A stretch of 64,000 bases of DNA, taken from the NCBI GenBank assembly GCA_014529385.2, contig CM043971.1, positions 31,265,209-31,329,208 on the forward strand. The letters run 5' to 3'. Below are positions 9,814 through 21,875 of this stretch, piece by piece. Numbering within the stretch: position 1 is the first letter of the stretch; each line of letters opens with the position of its first letter. Position numbers and translations under genes: made by a program. Below the pieces are notes generated by a model that searched no databases, was not told where the DNA came from, and was given only the letters and a program-made list of their open reading frames with translations. This DNA comes from Adiantum capillus-veneris. Taxonomy: Eukaryota > Streptophyta > Polypodiopsida > Polypodiales > Pteridaceae.

Positions 9814-11052
9814 AACAAAAACTGCATGCATAAACAGCCCATAAGAGTCGAGGAAGTGTGGCGGGTTGTTTTTCGTGAAGATGTGACTTATGGACAGCCA
9901 AAAAGGCCCAATGTTCAGTAGAAAATGCATGCTGAAAATGGTGCTGAAAAGTAGCCAATAGGTGCTGAAAATCATCCCCAAGAAGTTGCCATTCATGCAC
10001 CACAGGTTGGGGAACAGGTTGATGGCTATAGGCAGCTCGTTGACGTGATGCAACCGACTGAACAGCCTGCTGTTTTTGATGACTTATAGGCTGAAAATCC
10101 ACCTGTTATGGATCATTGGGTGCATAGGTCTACTTGGGTGACAAGGCCTCCCGATAGATATGAACCGTCTTTGGACTAAGTCATGCTTACTGATTGTGGT
10201 GAGCCGTCTTGTTATAAAGAGGCTATGCAACGTGATGACAGTAAGAAATGGTTCAAAGCATTAGTTTCGGAAATGCAGTCTTTGGAGAAGAACCATATAT
10301 GGGATTTGGTTGATTTGCCTAATGGGCATAAGGCTCTGCCATGTAAATGGGTTTACAAGACAAAGGTCACATCTGATGCTTCTTCGAAGTACAAGGCACG
10401 TTTGGTTGCTAAAGGGTACAAGCAAAAGCATGGTGTTGACTTTGATGAGATTTTCTCTCCTGTCGTGAAGCTTGCCACATTACGCCTTGTTTTGGGTCTG
10501 GTTGCTTCTCAAGATATGGAATTAAAGCAAATGGATGTAAAAACAGCGTTTTTGCATGGTGATTTGCTTGAGATAATCTATATGATGCAGCCAGAAGGTT
10601 TTGTGTCAAAGGGACAAGAGAAAAAAGTTTGTAGACTCTTGAAGCGCATGTATGGTTTGAAACAGTCTCCAGGTGCATGGTATCAGAAGTTTGATACATT
10701 CATGAGGTCTCAGGGGCACAGAAGAGGTAATTCCGATCATTGTTTGTATACCAAAAAGGCCAGTGATGGAAGTCTTCTATTGCTGATTTTGTAGAAGAGC
10801 TTGGCATAAAGTCACAGGTTCCTGTGCTACATTGTGATAGTCAGAGTGTTATTATGCTTGCAAGGAATCTTGTTTTTCATGCCAAGACAAAGCACACAGA
10901 GGTGAAAGTATCACTTTATCAGGAGTGTGCTTGAAGACAAAGCTATCACCCTTGTCAAAGTGCATACAGATGACAATCTTGCAGATCTTCAAACCAAGAG
11001 TCTCCCAGCAGAGAGGTTTGCATATTGCCGCCAGCTGATGGGGGTTGGATGA
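9814..11052 (+). pseudogene. C1: Ty1/copia reverse transcriptase and RNase H fragment
   Basis: Continuation of the copia frame cut at 4022. The pre-RT linker (MHKQP, then VWRVVFRED) has stops near 9920, 9951, 10088 and 10177. RT is then open for about 200 codons from 10183, with motifs LPCKWVYK, ARLVAKGY, DFDEIFSPVVK, MDVKTAFLHGDL and MYGLKQSPGAWY. At about 10785 the frame jumps from the strand just before the YVDD site into the late RNase H/C-terminal part (VLHCDSQSVI, FHAKTKHTE). The catalytic YVDD and most of RNase H are therefore deleted. It ends near 11052, before a purine-rich GATGGGGGTTGG. Confidence 0.9.
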
Positions 11053-11266
11053 GTAAGTGTATAATCAGCTGATGTACCATAGTTAGCGGATTCTTTTATC
11101 TCCCAAAGCACATTGCCTTTAGGTGGGAGGTTGCCTTTATAAAGGCATTTTAAGCCTCGTGTCCAAGGGCCCAAATGTGAATGGCCCTTGGACCCTTAGT
11201 TCACTTACTCATACTAAAGAGAAAGCCCTAAACTCAATATACGGGCTCTTCTCCCAAAATCGTACG

Positions 11267-11325
<59 letters not shown>

Positions 11326-11530
11326 CTGCTCCTGCTTCACGCTCCTCCTTTCTTCTCCATCGCCATCACAAGAGGCACCAAGTAGGATTCTTCTTCACCT
11401 GCCCCACAGTCCGTAGGGTGGTAGACTTTGGCTTTCACCCGAAACTTTACTTCAGACTTTAGGACAGAGAGAGACTTTGCAAATAAAACTTGTAACTGGA
11501 ATTAACACTTCAAATAAACATGGCCTAGAA
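11053..11530 (+). repeat. Probable C1 3' LTR
   Basis: Directly follows the copia RNase H end and a purine-rich stretch, and contains a long TC microsatellite and an AATAAA (about 11480). No partner LTR is in the window, because the C1 5' part lies left of E1, so the ends are guesses. Confidence 0.4.
11270..11319 (+). repeat. (TC)n microsatellite
   Basis: About 24 uninterrupted TC dinucleotides in the putative C1 LTR. Confidence 0.95.
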
Positions 11531-13098
11531 GCTAGAGCACTCCAAGCAGATGGCGACAACCTGTTGGCCCCAAAGAGTGGCGCCCCTTCCGGTATTTCTT
11601 TATTCTTATCAAAAAGGGAATAAAACCTGTGATTTTCTGTGAGCTGTCCCGCATGATCTGGGCTGGTAAAGACTTCCTCTGGCCGATTTCGGCAGCATAA
11701 CTGTACTAGGAAACTTCATAGACAAAATCCCCACGCATTGCATGACTTTCCCGGCGCATACATGCACTTTCTCAAACCTAGCAAGAATCTGCAGCATGCT
11801 GAATTCTCTGTTTTTTGCCCCGAAAATGCACCAGATCACATGTACAACAATCCCCTCGCTTCCCTGGAGTCTGGACCTCCTGGGGGTATTAAAAAATCAA
11901 TTAGGGCCAAAACCCTAAACCTGGAAAAATACACAGCAGGCTGTAATTCACTGTTTCAAGCTCCATTTCGCATTGCCGGTCGTATCCGTAGCAAGCCCTC
12001 GCGCTCCCGCACTTGTAGGGCTACTTGCCCTTTGAATCGGACGAGATTTCTCGAGTGAAATCTCTCCGAATTCACCTGTACCTGCGGGGGATTAGCAACT
12101 AGCTAATCCAGTACCTGTGCAAGAGGCTCTTGCCTCGGCAATCACGCATGAACCCACACAACTGTAGATACAGATGAAAAGCCCTCGAGCAGGGCATCAC
12201 GTTTTTGTATCCAAAGGGGGAGAGAAGGCAAGCTTTCTATTAAAGCTGTGAAACCTGCACCCACTACTCACCCACACTTTGTAGTCACTTATGGGAAAAA
12301 ATCAGCCTTCTTTTGAGTTAATTTCCTAGCACCCACCGACTTATAAGTGTAGCGAGGGGGCCTAAATGACTTTGAACCGAGCCTAGACACCCTTTTACTA
12401 CTCGGATTCTAGTGCCAGTCGGGCCAACCAACTCGTGGCGACAAGGCCTTCCAGTCTGCGGGTGAAACTCTCGGCCATCGGCCGTTTTACACTGGCCACC
12501 CAATGTCCGGCCATTTGTGACTTCAAAACGAGGGTCCCAAAAATTAAATAAAAATCATCGGAAAGAAAACAACAACTAAGGTTAGTCTCGTGACAGTAAT
12601 TAACATTTGCCACATCCTCGTGACAGTTTGTCTTGGACCCCCTCCCAGTGTGATTTCCTTCTCTCTATTTGTCCCTTAAACAGCCTTCACCTCTTTCTTT
12701 TTCTGTCCCCCTCTCTTTAAGAGACAAGGAGATTCTTAAGAGAGGAACCCTTAGGTGGAACCAAAGAACTAAGTAGCTAGACAACCAAGCTAGACGCTTT
12801 GTTTATTTATTGTGCTATCTTATTTTTTTTGTCGCATTTATTATCGGGTGTGCCTGACATTCAGCTATTTGTCAACGCTAAGGTTATGTAATTTTGGGCG
12901 CATCTTGTTTAGACATGTTTGAGGGGCCATACTTTACCCACTGTGCAAGCTGCGGTCCACTTGGTGCAAGCTTCTATCTGCCCAATGAATTGTCCATTAA
13001 TATTTGATCAGACATATCTGAACCATTGCTATACTTGCCTTAATTATCCTCTTTCACATTCTGCAATTGGTGGTGATATTTCTTCTAATATTTTACAG
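11531..13098. other. No recognisable gene; possible intron of CTNNBL1
   Basis: I see no exon or transposon domain in this 1.57 kb in either direction. It ends in TTTTACAG, the splice acceptor of the first visible CTNNBL1 exon, so at least its right part should be intron. The next exon upstream was not found here, so the intron may run left through C1, E2 and E1 and out of the window. Confidence 0.5.
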
Positions 13099-15880
13099 AT
13101 ACCAACAAAGGGAAAACATGGGGGCAGCCGAGATAAAGAAGAAATTCTGGAGCATGCTGTTTCTATTATTGCCTCACTTTTAGGTATGAAATAAGTAATC
13201 TTTGTTGCTACTTCAAGCTGTCAAAAAATGAAGAACTTGCAGTTCTTGTGTAAGAACTCGAGGTGAACTTGCAGTTCTTGCATGCCATCCCTTTTTTTTT
13301 TTTCTTATGAGTCAAAATCTGAAGCTACTTGAAGGAAAAAAGAAACATCGGAGGGTTTTCTTGTTTACAATCTTGTGAACCTTCGGCAGCTATCTTTTTT
13401 AGGTGGGCTGACGCGAGGTTCCAGAAGAGAGCGTGTGATAGGCAAGTTTACAGAAAATGAGTTCGAAAAGATCGATCGACTTATGGAATTGTACATGAGG
13501 TGTGCCTACAACTAGCAATTTGGTTTTTCAATAGCAAATTCATTGACTATGTTTATCAAGGAGATGATTCCTACTAATCGTGTTCATGTCTTCAAGTCGA
13601 TTGTTAGGTATATGAATCGCGTCAAAGTTGAGACCAAGCGGCTGGAGACCCTGGAATTGGATGATGTCGAGGTTGCCCATTCTTTTTGATGTAAACCCTC
13701 TTTTCTATCTACACTAAGGAAGCAGGAATCATGTTGTATTTTCCATTCTCAATTCAGATGGATGAGGAAGACAGATATTTAGCCAAAATGGAAGCCGGGC
13801 TTTACACATTGCAGGTTTGCATAACCTAGTGAAGTTTCATAATAGTTGCTGTTTGTTGCCTTGTGCCAATGTGGTTGGCTTTTGTGGTATCAACTGACGT
13901 ATGGCGACATTTTTTGCAGCTTTTGGCTCTCATTTTGGCTCATGCGTGGGCATCAGAGTAAGTATAAGTGAGACCAAAGGCATCACCAACTTACTCATAT
14001 TGACCTGATCTGATCTATATCAATTCTTGCAGGAATCAAGGTATCAGAGATCGTATAGATCTCCTTCTGAAACAGCAAAGGCTATCGAGGAAGGATGTGA
14101 TTCAAATACTTCAGGTATTCTGCATGCCTCATTTGTTTGCTTCAAATCGTTTTTGTGGCCCTTAGACATTGGCAAACATTTTATAAGCATTCCATGGTTT
14201 ATGTGCTGTGAGGTTTAGATTATGAAATAGAGCATGCAAGGCTGATAAAAGGACCTGTAATCAAATCATTTTGCTCCCTTTAATGAAAATGTGACTGTTT
14301 CAGGGAGCCAATTTAGCATGGGATAGGAGACCTATCTCAACACGGTGGCAAGGAGAAGACAAGCATGATGAAAGCAATTTGGCTAGAAGTTTCAAAGGGG
14401 TGGTGATCAATGACCTTGGCAAGGCAACAGTTGTCTAGCCTCACCTTTAGTAGGAGGGGATGCCACGTGCCCTTAGGCTCCAGCATGGCCATGCCGCTAT
14501 AAGCCAGAGTCAACGCATAGACTAGGAAAGCTGAGGTGATTTTTGTACAGACTCCTTTGTGAGCCTGTTCGCAAACCTGCATGAGCAGACAAAACCAAAC
14601 TAGATATGACCAATGTGTAGCTCTTTTTGCAAAATTGATAGTCCGAAGTGTAGTTGGTTGTCCAGTCGTTTAGGTTGCATGCGCCAGTGTTGGCATGTAG
14701 CTAGTAGTAGCAGTAGTACTAGTACACTGTAGTACGTGTGGTTGCGGTCTCGTATTTGCTGGAATGACATCACTTGGAGTTATACACGCTCTCAAATTTT
14801 GGCAGCATTATTTGTTGAGACATCAAGATCACCACAAGATCATGTGATGCGCGAACATGTGCAAGCCTAACCTAGTTACTTTTTGCAGGTACTTTCTATG
14901 ACGATTTAACTGAAGTGACTTGGCCCTTGTTTAAGAGAACTTTTATTAAAAATCTTGGCCACAATGTATAGAATCCTTGGTTGACCTCACTTTAAATTTC
15001 TATAGAAGTGACCCTCGGGAGCTCATTTAGAAACACAGTAGAAGAAGGCCGCCCACTTAAGGTATCAATCCAGCCACAGTTCCTCCCAGATCTTATGCCT
15101 TTCATTGCTCACCATGCCATATATGTAAAATTGGGGAGGGTCCAAAAAGAAAGAGAGGCTGTCTAATCATAGTAGAATATTGGTTACCAAATTATCAAGT
15201 GTGTGGGTGTGCTTGCGTGAAGGTGTGTGTGTGTGTGGGTGTGTTTTTCTTTGTTGAGTGCATATATTGATACCGAGTTCTAAAACTACTATAAGGCACT
15301 GATGATGTTAGTAACTTAGTGGGTATATCGGCAGTAAATAGTTGATACTATGTTTGATGAAGCTGATGGTTATGTCGTCACGTGGATGATGATCATGAGT
15401 CTGTAATTTGCAAGGGTGAAATTGGGCTTTTCTCAGATTATCTCATGTGCGTACGCACACACATGCACAAGCACGTGCACACACCACACAACTGATATTC
15501 AACTTCAGAAAAGCCATTCTGTCCTTCAATTGTGTCTCTCTCTTAGCTTGGAGCCACTAGAATTCAGCACAAGGTCTATAGCTTTCTGGCCTCTTTCTAT
15601 CTCCCTCTCTCTAGCAAGACATCAGTCTAGCAGCACACCATATTTTACCTCAAATGCCAGAGCTTGTATCTTCACAATCATACCTCAGAAAGCATGTAGT
15701 GCGTAAGACATAGAAGAGGTGCAGATATCTCAAAATTTTTGTACTTTTCTTAGCCTTGTCTTTTTTTTTTTTGGGTCTGTTATGTTTCAGGAATACCATG
15801 ATAATATTGGGGATTTGGACGGGCCTGAAGAAAGGGAAAAGGCGTGCAGCAAAGTACAGAAGATTATTAGCTCCATGTAA
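13099..15880 (+). CDS. CTNNBL1: Beta-catenin-like protein 1, C-terminal seven exons
   Basis: Seven exons with consensus borders: 13099-13183, 13403-13499, 13608-13671, 13758-13814, 13920-13957, 14033-14114 and 15791-15880 (TAA stop). Phases join exactly to a 170-residue C-terminus. Diagnostic stretches are GSRRERVIGKFTENE, EKIDRLMELYMR, AGLYTLQ and EYHDNIGDLDGPEE, which I recall as conserved in plant and animal CTNNBL1. The family is an armadillo-like nuclear protein that binds the NLS of CDC5L and Prp31 in the Prp19/CDC5L spliceosomal complex. The usual length is about 530-560 residues, so roughly the N-terminal two thirds are missing from this window. Every visible exon is open and every splice site is canonical, so I read this as a real gene end rather than a pseudogene, though a truncated 3' fragment cannot be excluded. 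Confidence 0.9.
14115..15790 (+). other. Last intron of CTNNBL1 (1.68 kb)
   Basis: Bounded by CAG/gtattc and tatgtttcag/GAA. It holds a GT-rich stretch near 15200-15245 and CA/CT-rich patches near 15455-15600. No coding sequence was recognised inside it. The other visible introns are 86-219 bp, so this one is unusually long. Confidence 0.8.
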
Positions 15881-18500
15881 AGGTTTTCACTTGAAAAGAT
15901 GAGGTTGAGATTGTACATCAATGGAAAGCAGTTAAATTGATTCAATTTTGAGAAAGTGCTGTCTTTTTGTTTTCAAAGAAAAATGGAAAAATCAAGTAGA
16001 AGCCACCTCTAAGGGGTTGACTTTGTATACCACGCATGTAATGACATTCTGGAAAACTGCCACACCATCGAACATTTGAAAGACATCGTCTTACTGAAAT
16101 AGAACGTCAGAGCTATTTTCGCATTGTAATTTTAAACTTAACCCCCAGTTGAAAGATGAAACTTTACAAAAGGCTTGCCTTTACGGACATTCAGTGTTGC
16201 CTTATCCTTTCTTACAATGTCAAATAGTGATGCCAAGAAATGGCGCAGATATTGCGCAAAGGAAGGTCTCCATCCTCTAATTGAGAAGTTGCAAACAGAG
16301 CTAGATTGGTAAGGTAGTTTACCGATCATACAGAGCTTGTCAAGACCACAATTTCATTTGCTTAATCTGTTTCAAGAGTTGAGCAGTCCTACAGCTTGAA
16401 GCCAATTGATATGGTTTGTGATTATGTTTTCAGTGAGCAATCCTAAGCTATTTGTTAATTTAGTCATTCGACTATAAAAGAGTGCTTGAGCAATTTAAGT
16501 ACCCGTAGAAGTAATCATGAGTTGGGATCTGACCACTTTGTAATTAATTAGGTGTGGGTGCACCTTGATTTATTGAGTGGCCCAACAATCAGCATAATTT
16601 TGCAATATGGTTTTAAATTACAAACCAGCATGCATACTCTATGGTTTTAAGAATGGTAACCTAGTGGTTCAGGAGGATGTGGATGCATATAGATGTGGGG
16701 CCGGGCTGCATACCTTGGTGACATTGTACAAATTTCAGTCAGCCCTGCAAAAGAAAAACCCATGGTTATAAATTTCAGTCAGGCCTCTTTTGGGACCCTT
16801 ATGTATTTGTGGTCCTAGCAACTGAAACCGTAACTTTTAATGCCTATATAGGAAAATGTAGGCTGGATAGGCTGTCAATGTGACAGGTTTTCAATAGCCT
16901 ATGATGTCTACACTTGTGATAATCTGTTGCTTTTTACCAATCGGCTGCTCTTGCACATGTGGTACTCTAGTGTTCTCTTAAATCAATATGGAGACTTTAC
17001 AATCCTCTCCATTGGCAGCTATTCTGAAACTCTAGTGCATTGAGCTTGACAAGTAACCGCATACAGTCGCTTTCCAACCAGAAACTTTGCAACATGATCA
17101 CACATCACATTATGGTTATTGTGTATTTTGATTTCACATGGGTGGTATATTGTCTATTTTTATTTTTGAACGCACCCACATGGTGGATTTGAGCAAGGTC
17201 CAATGCTGGAAAAGAGCCTTTTTCTAAAAACTTGCAAAACCTACAAGTGAAAATTTGAGAGGCAAATTGGCAGTTCCTCACATTTTGTAGTGTAATACCA
17301 CTTACAAATTTTGAAATTCCTAGGTTTCTTTTGGGAGCATTGGCATGTTTCTTTGGGCTCGGTATCTTTTTGGCTAAAGCAGAAAATTTCACACATTGTG
17401 GACCCCCAATTTACCACTATCGCCCAATTATGGCTTATTGCAAGTGCCTTCCACACCATCTTGAACTCATATCCAAATTTAACTCTCAAGTCTTTTCTTT
17501 CAATATGTTGCTCACTCGAACCAAATTATAACTATCACCAGTTTCAAAGGTAGCTGTAAGCAGACACAGTTAACACATCTGAAGCTAGCAGCAAGCGACG
17601 TTCCTCGTTCGTGCCTGCAAGCCACATAATACAAATGCAGAGTGGGTGAATTCCAAGCCACATTCCGTTCCCCAAGGTGCATGTTTCCGAAAAAAGAGAA
17701 TTGGGATTTCTCATGCTGCTTGCACCAATGTATGGAAAGAACTCTCAAGGGTGCCCCTTTAAAGTTTAAAAATGCTGGTTTAGAGCAAGAGCAAGAGCAA
17801 GAGAAGGAAAAAAACCCACCTGTCTTCATAGAAATTATTATAAAATTAGTAAAAATTAGCTCACTTTTTTCTAAATTTTCATCTTGGAGAAATCATAAAA
17901 AGGAATCGTCTATGGTTAAATAAAAGATTTTTCCCAGCCACCAACCTCAACCACACATTTAAAGATTGATTGGAGAATTGGCTTGCCATCTATTTTAAAA
18001 TCCTCAGAACACAAAAGATTACCACCCGAATAATGAAGCTGACAACCGAGCGACAACTAAGGTGCAAATTTGAAATCCACTCATTTACTTCACTTTTGAA
18101 AAGCCGCACAACTCAAAATCTTCGAATGGAATCAAGCAGCAATATGTTTAACATGATCCACAATCAAAAAATCTGTTCTAAAAGCCAAAGCATCGATTAA
18201 AAAGTTAAACTAACCATCAAAACAGCATTGAAAGACCACATTCTTAAAACCCAAAGGCATTAACCAGAAAACAATGTATTTAAGTTTCACCTACAAGATG
18301 CATGATCATAGCAACCAGCTCAATATGATCACTACCCCAATTTGCCACAGCTTAAGCATGATCAGATACCCCAGGTACATTTCTTCGCGTCATAGAGATG
18401 CAAAGTATTTGAATATGGATGGAATTTACACTAGAGATGTGGAGTATTTGAATATGGATGGAATTTACACTAACTTGGTGGTCTGCATATGAGGTGATAT
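15881..18500. other. CTNNBL1 3' UTR and intergenic sequence
   Basis: About 2.6 kb between the CTNNBL1 stop and the acylphosphatase gene, which converge. No gene, LTR or long repeat recognised. Open frames up to 105 codons near 17.3-17.8 kb overlap on both strands, lack splice logic and show no familiar motif. Confidence 0.5.
18394..18471. repeat. 39-bp tandem duplication
   Basis: Two head-to-tail copies (18394-18432 and 18433-18471) starting AGAGATG and ending GGAATTTACACT, differing at only a few positions. They lie about 170 bp downstream of the acylphosphatase stop codon. Confidence 0.9.
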
Positions 18501-18641
18501 AACCGTTATACAATCGTTCTCATATATAAAACATATCTGGTGTGTGGTTGCAAGGGCACCCATGGACGTGCGAGGGTTCTTAACCACTTAGCAGACATAT
18601 CATATCCGCCAAATGGTGATTCTATCAATTGCTCCATCATT

Positions 18642-19217
18642 TCATTCAGTTGGTCTTTTCTCAAAACCAGGGGATATGGCCTGCTTAATGGGCTGCACAT
18701 TCACACCTGTTACGACGGCTGCAGGTGGCCCCAATTTGCAGCTTTCTACCATGTTGTCAACAACCGAGGGCTTGCCAGCAAATACAGCCTCCACAGACCC
18801 ATCTCGGCGGTTTCGCACCCATCCATCCAATCCAAGCTTCCGGGCTGTTTCCACTGTCCAATTGCGGTAGAATACGCCCTGCACTGTGCCTTTGATGCGA
18901 ACATTCACCTGCACAAGTGAGAAACAAAGAGAGACGTTTGCTGTGTGTGTAAGCTGGGTTTCAGATCGAATGTGTTCATTCAATATAGTTGCACAGAGAA
19001 TCTAGAAGAAAGGGGCATGGCGATGAGCGCTTACTGTTTTGATGTCCTCGACGGGATTGGGGTTAGGAGCAGAGTCTGTAGAAGGCAAGGTGGCCATGGC
19101 TATTTGGGTCTTGAGACCTCTTCTGCACCAGGTTCTAGCGGTTATGTGCTGCGCCAAAGGAGAGTGAGCTCGAGGAAGATGAGGACCCAAATTGTTGCAG
19201 CTCATTTCCTTCGACAC
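18642..19217 (-). CDS. Acylphosphatase, two exons, with N-terminal extension
   Basis: Exon 1 is 19035-19217 and exon 2 is 18642-18908 (stop included), joined in phase 0 across a 126-bp GT-AG intron (donor gtaagc, acceptor ttgtgcag), giving 149 residues. Exon 2 holds the acylphosphatase fold: V-R-I-K-G-x-V-Q-G-V-F-Y-R-N with the catalytic Arg, then GWVRNRRDGSVEAVFAG with the catalytic Asn. The enzyme hydrolyses carboxyl-phosphate bonds (EC 3.6.1.7). The core is normally ~90-100 residues. The extra ~60 N-terminal residues are rich in S, R, H and P and poor in acid until about residue 45, like an organelle transit peptide. A second Met at residue 41 (MATLPSTD) would give a shorter, presumably cytosolic form. 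Both starts are in one exon, so dual targeting by alternative start is plausible but inferred. The gene is convergent with CTNNBL1. Confidence 0.92.
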
Positions 19218-19969
19218 ATCGCACGACTGTTTCTTTTGTTAAATGGGACCTGCCAATTAGTCTCCACTAAATGGTACTAAATGGTACCTGTTCAGGGCTA
19301 GAAAAATACATTTTCCCTAACCGGTGAAAATAAGGGTAAACTTGAAATTTTCCCGTGTTTAAGGTCAATATTGGAAGCTTTTGCAGGTGATTCCACTAAA
19401 ACTTTTGTAAATTTCCTGGTTTTCTTAAAGGTAAGCTCAAAATCTAACTGGGATTTCACAATTTCAGTCCGCTAGAATGCATCCCCATGGAGGCTAGAGC
19501 ATAATTCTGCATACGTCAGTATCAGGGGGTAGATAGTTGTCTTTTCCTTCCTCTAGTTTGTCACATTCTACAACTCTACAGAGTTAGCTTCTGAGGACAC
19601 CGTTTTGCAAAAGCTGACAATTGACGCCGAGCTTAGAATGCTGCCAACTGCTTGGTGCAAACCCTATCTAAGGTATATACACACTTTTATGTTCTTTTTG
19701 TATAACATATGTTCTTGTGATATAGGTTGAGTCATACCTTGTGGTGTTGAGGATGCAAGAAGCTCCTCACCTTTTGAAGGGTGAACCGGTGAGTGTGGCG
19801 AGGAGCATTGCCCTATGGTGAGAAGAATAATGTCTAGTAATGAAGGTTAAGGAATCGAGAGGTGAGTGGATTAGTGAGGCTTGGAGGGGAACCTCGACCC
19901 TCGTCCATGTGGGATGGTGGAGTGTTAGGGGAGACTTGGGGGCGGGGGTGAGACTAATTTATTGAAATT
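19218..19969. other. Acylphosphatase upstream region
   Basis: Should hold the promoter on the minus strand, but I see no clear TATA box close to the start codon. The stretch 19730-19960 has GAGG/GTGAG-rich words. No gene recognised. Confidence 0.4.
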
Positions 19970-21290
19970 GGATCCAATCGAACGCACCCACTTGCTTTTG
20001 AGTGCAAGTGGGTAATTGCGTATACTTGATGCTTGCTTGTGTGCAATCGGGTCCAATTGCATGTAATTTGGGTGCACTTGGTTCTAAGTTGGGTCCAAAT
20101 GAATAAAAGTGAATACAATTGGTGCATTAAAATCTCAATTGTATTCGATTGAGTGCAATTGTGTACAATTGAGGTGTAGTTGATTTTAATTTGGTAAAAA
20201 AGGGAACAAAATAAGTCAAAGTGAGTACAAATCTATGAATTGTGATCAATTGAGTGTGTAATAGGGTATGATTGAGATTCAATCGACTTAATGGGTTCCT
20301 AGTAAGTCTAACTCGATCTTAATCAAGTTCACTGGGTCCCATCAAGCCAAATTGCATGTGTTTGAGCCCAATGGAGTGGATTTGGGAACACTTGATGTCT
20401 GCTTGCTGATGCAATTTAGTGTAATGGCATATAAATTGGGTCCATAAAGTCTGAGTTACATGAAATTGGGTCCAATGAAGTGCAGTTGGTCCAATTGAAG
20501 GCCAATTGCATGAAATTTGGTGCGATTGGACTTCAAACAATTGTGTCCAAATGCATGAAAGTGGATACAACTGGTGCAATTGAGGTATGACTCAGCTACA
20601 TGAGTTCACTTGGGTACACTTGAGATCAAATGGGGTGTACTTGGGTCAAAAAGAGTCTAAAATAAGTCAAAGATTGAGATCCAACTAAGTGCAATTGGAT
20701 TGCAATGAGTCCAATTGACCAAAGTTGCATGCAATTGATCCCAATTGAGAATTCTTAGATACATTTGATGTCTACATGTATTCAATTAGGTCTAATACCT
20801 ATATCCAACTATTGGGCTCAATGAAGTTCAATAGGATCCACGAGTGGCATGAAATAGGGGTTCGAATGCATGAAAGTGAATACTCTTGGTGCAATTGAGG
20901 CAAAACTGGATCCAGTTGTGTCCAATTCAGTGCAATTGGGTAAATTTGAAGTCTACCTGAGTGTATATGTGTTAAAAAGGGGCCTAAATTGCATTTTACT
21001 GGGTCAAACTCAATGAAATTGTATTCAATTCATTGTACAATAGGGTACAATTTAGGAATGATGTAGCTGAGTTCTAGCCAGTCCAAGGGATTCAAATCAA
21101 GTTCATCTGGATCCCACTGAGTGGAACTGCAAGCAATAAGCCCAATTGAGTAGTGGAATTTCATGTAATTGAGTGCAATTGGGTACAATTGATGTCTTCT
21201 TGAGTGCAATTGGGTCCAATAGTTTGAATTGGATACGATTAGCAACAATGTAGGTTGCAATTTATAGCTTGAGTTTAATTGGGTTGAATT
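19970..21290. repeat. Degenerate CAATTG-rich repeat tract (left part)
   Basis: Words of the form gggtcCAATTgagtgCAATTg recur every ~15-25 bp across ~1.3 kb with much divergence. CAATTG is its own reverse complement, so both strands show the pattern. Open frames in it only spell the repeat. The tract is cut by C2 at 21290 and similar sequence reappears at 26401 and 27870. Confidence 0.8.
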
Positions 21291-21517
21291 TGTTACCATA
21301 TACATGTGGTAGTGATGTGTGTGAACACACTAGGACTGCCGGGGCATTTTTTCTGTCTTTAGGAGGTTTTTCCCCTCGAGCACTGTATATACGCCCATCA
21401 CTCTAGGGCTATCTATCTTTCCATTGCACACTAAGTAATACACTCTCAGTTGTGTGCCTTGAGCTTCCTTCATCTTCTCCAAGCTGTGTGCGTTTCCTTG
21501 CAACCCTAATTCCAACA
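21291..21517 (+). repeat. C2 5' LTR
   Basis: 227 bp, TGTTACCATA...TTCCAACA. Carries a TATA-like tgtatatacg at about 21386. Near-identical to 26185-26400 and clearly related to the C3 LTRs at 43765 and 55868. Confidence 0.93.
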
Positions 21518-21518
21518 A

Positions 21519-21531
21519 TTGATATGAGAGC
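21519..21531 (+). other. C2 primer binding site (degenerate)
   Basis: ttgatatgagagc, an altered form of TGGTATCAGAGC, directly after the 5' LTR. The sister element C3 has tggtatcatag at the same place. Confidence 0.7.
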
Positions 21532-21875
21532 AAGTTGCATCCTCTCGGGCTCAGTCGCCAACAACTCCAACACACGCCTGCTCACTTTCTCCGATTTTTG
21601 TGAGCTTTGGCGAGCATTCGCAAATCAACAAATTTTTTGGGAGTGCTTGTAGAGCTCAATCTGCTCAGATTTTTAATTCGGGCTCATTTTGGCCTCCGTT
21701 TCCACTACAGACAGGTTTGCACAAGCAATTTCGTCATTTTGTGCAGAATTTCTATCAGTGTCATTTTTTGCATAACAGGTGCCTTACAGTCTTCTATGGT
21801 TTGTGCTATATAGCACTGTTGTTTCCGCTCTGTTTCTCCTCTTTTAGGTGTTTTCACATCAGTGCAACATTTACC

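Noticed and set aside
11538-11585. A gypsy primer site (ggcgccactctttggggcc on the minus strand)
   Set aside because: Resembles one, but no LTR end with CA adjoins it and no partner LTR is seen.
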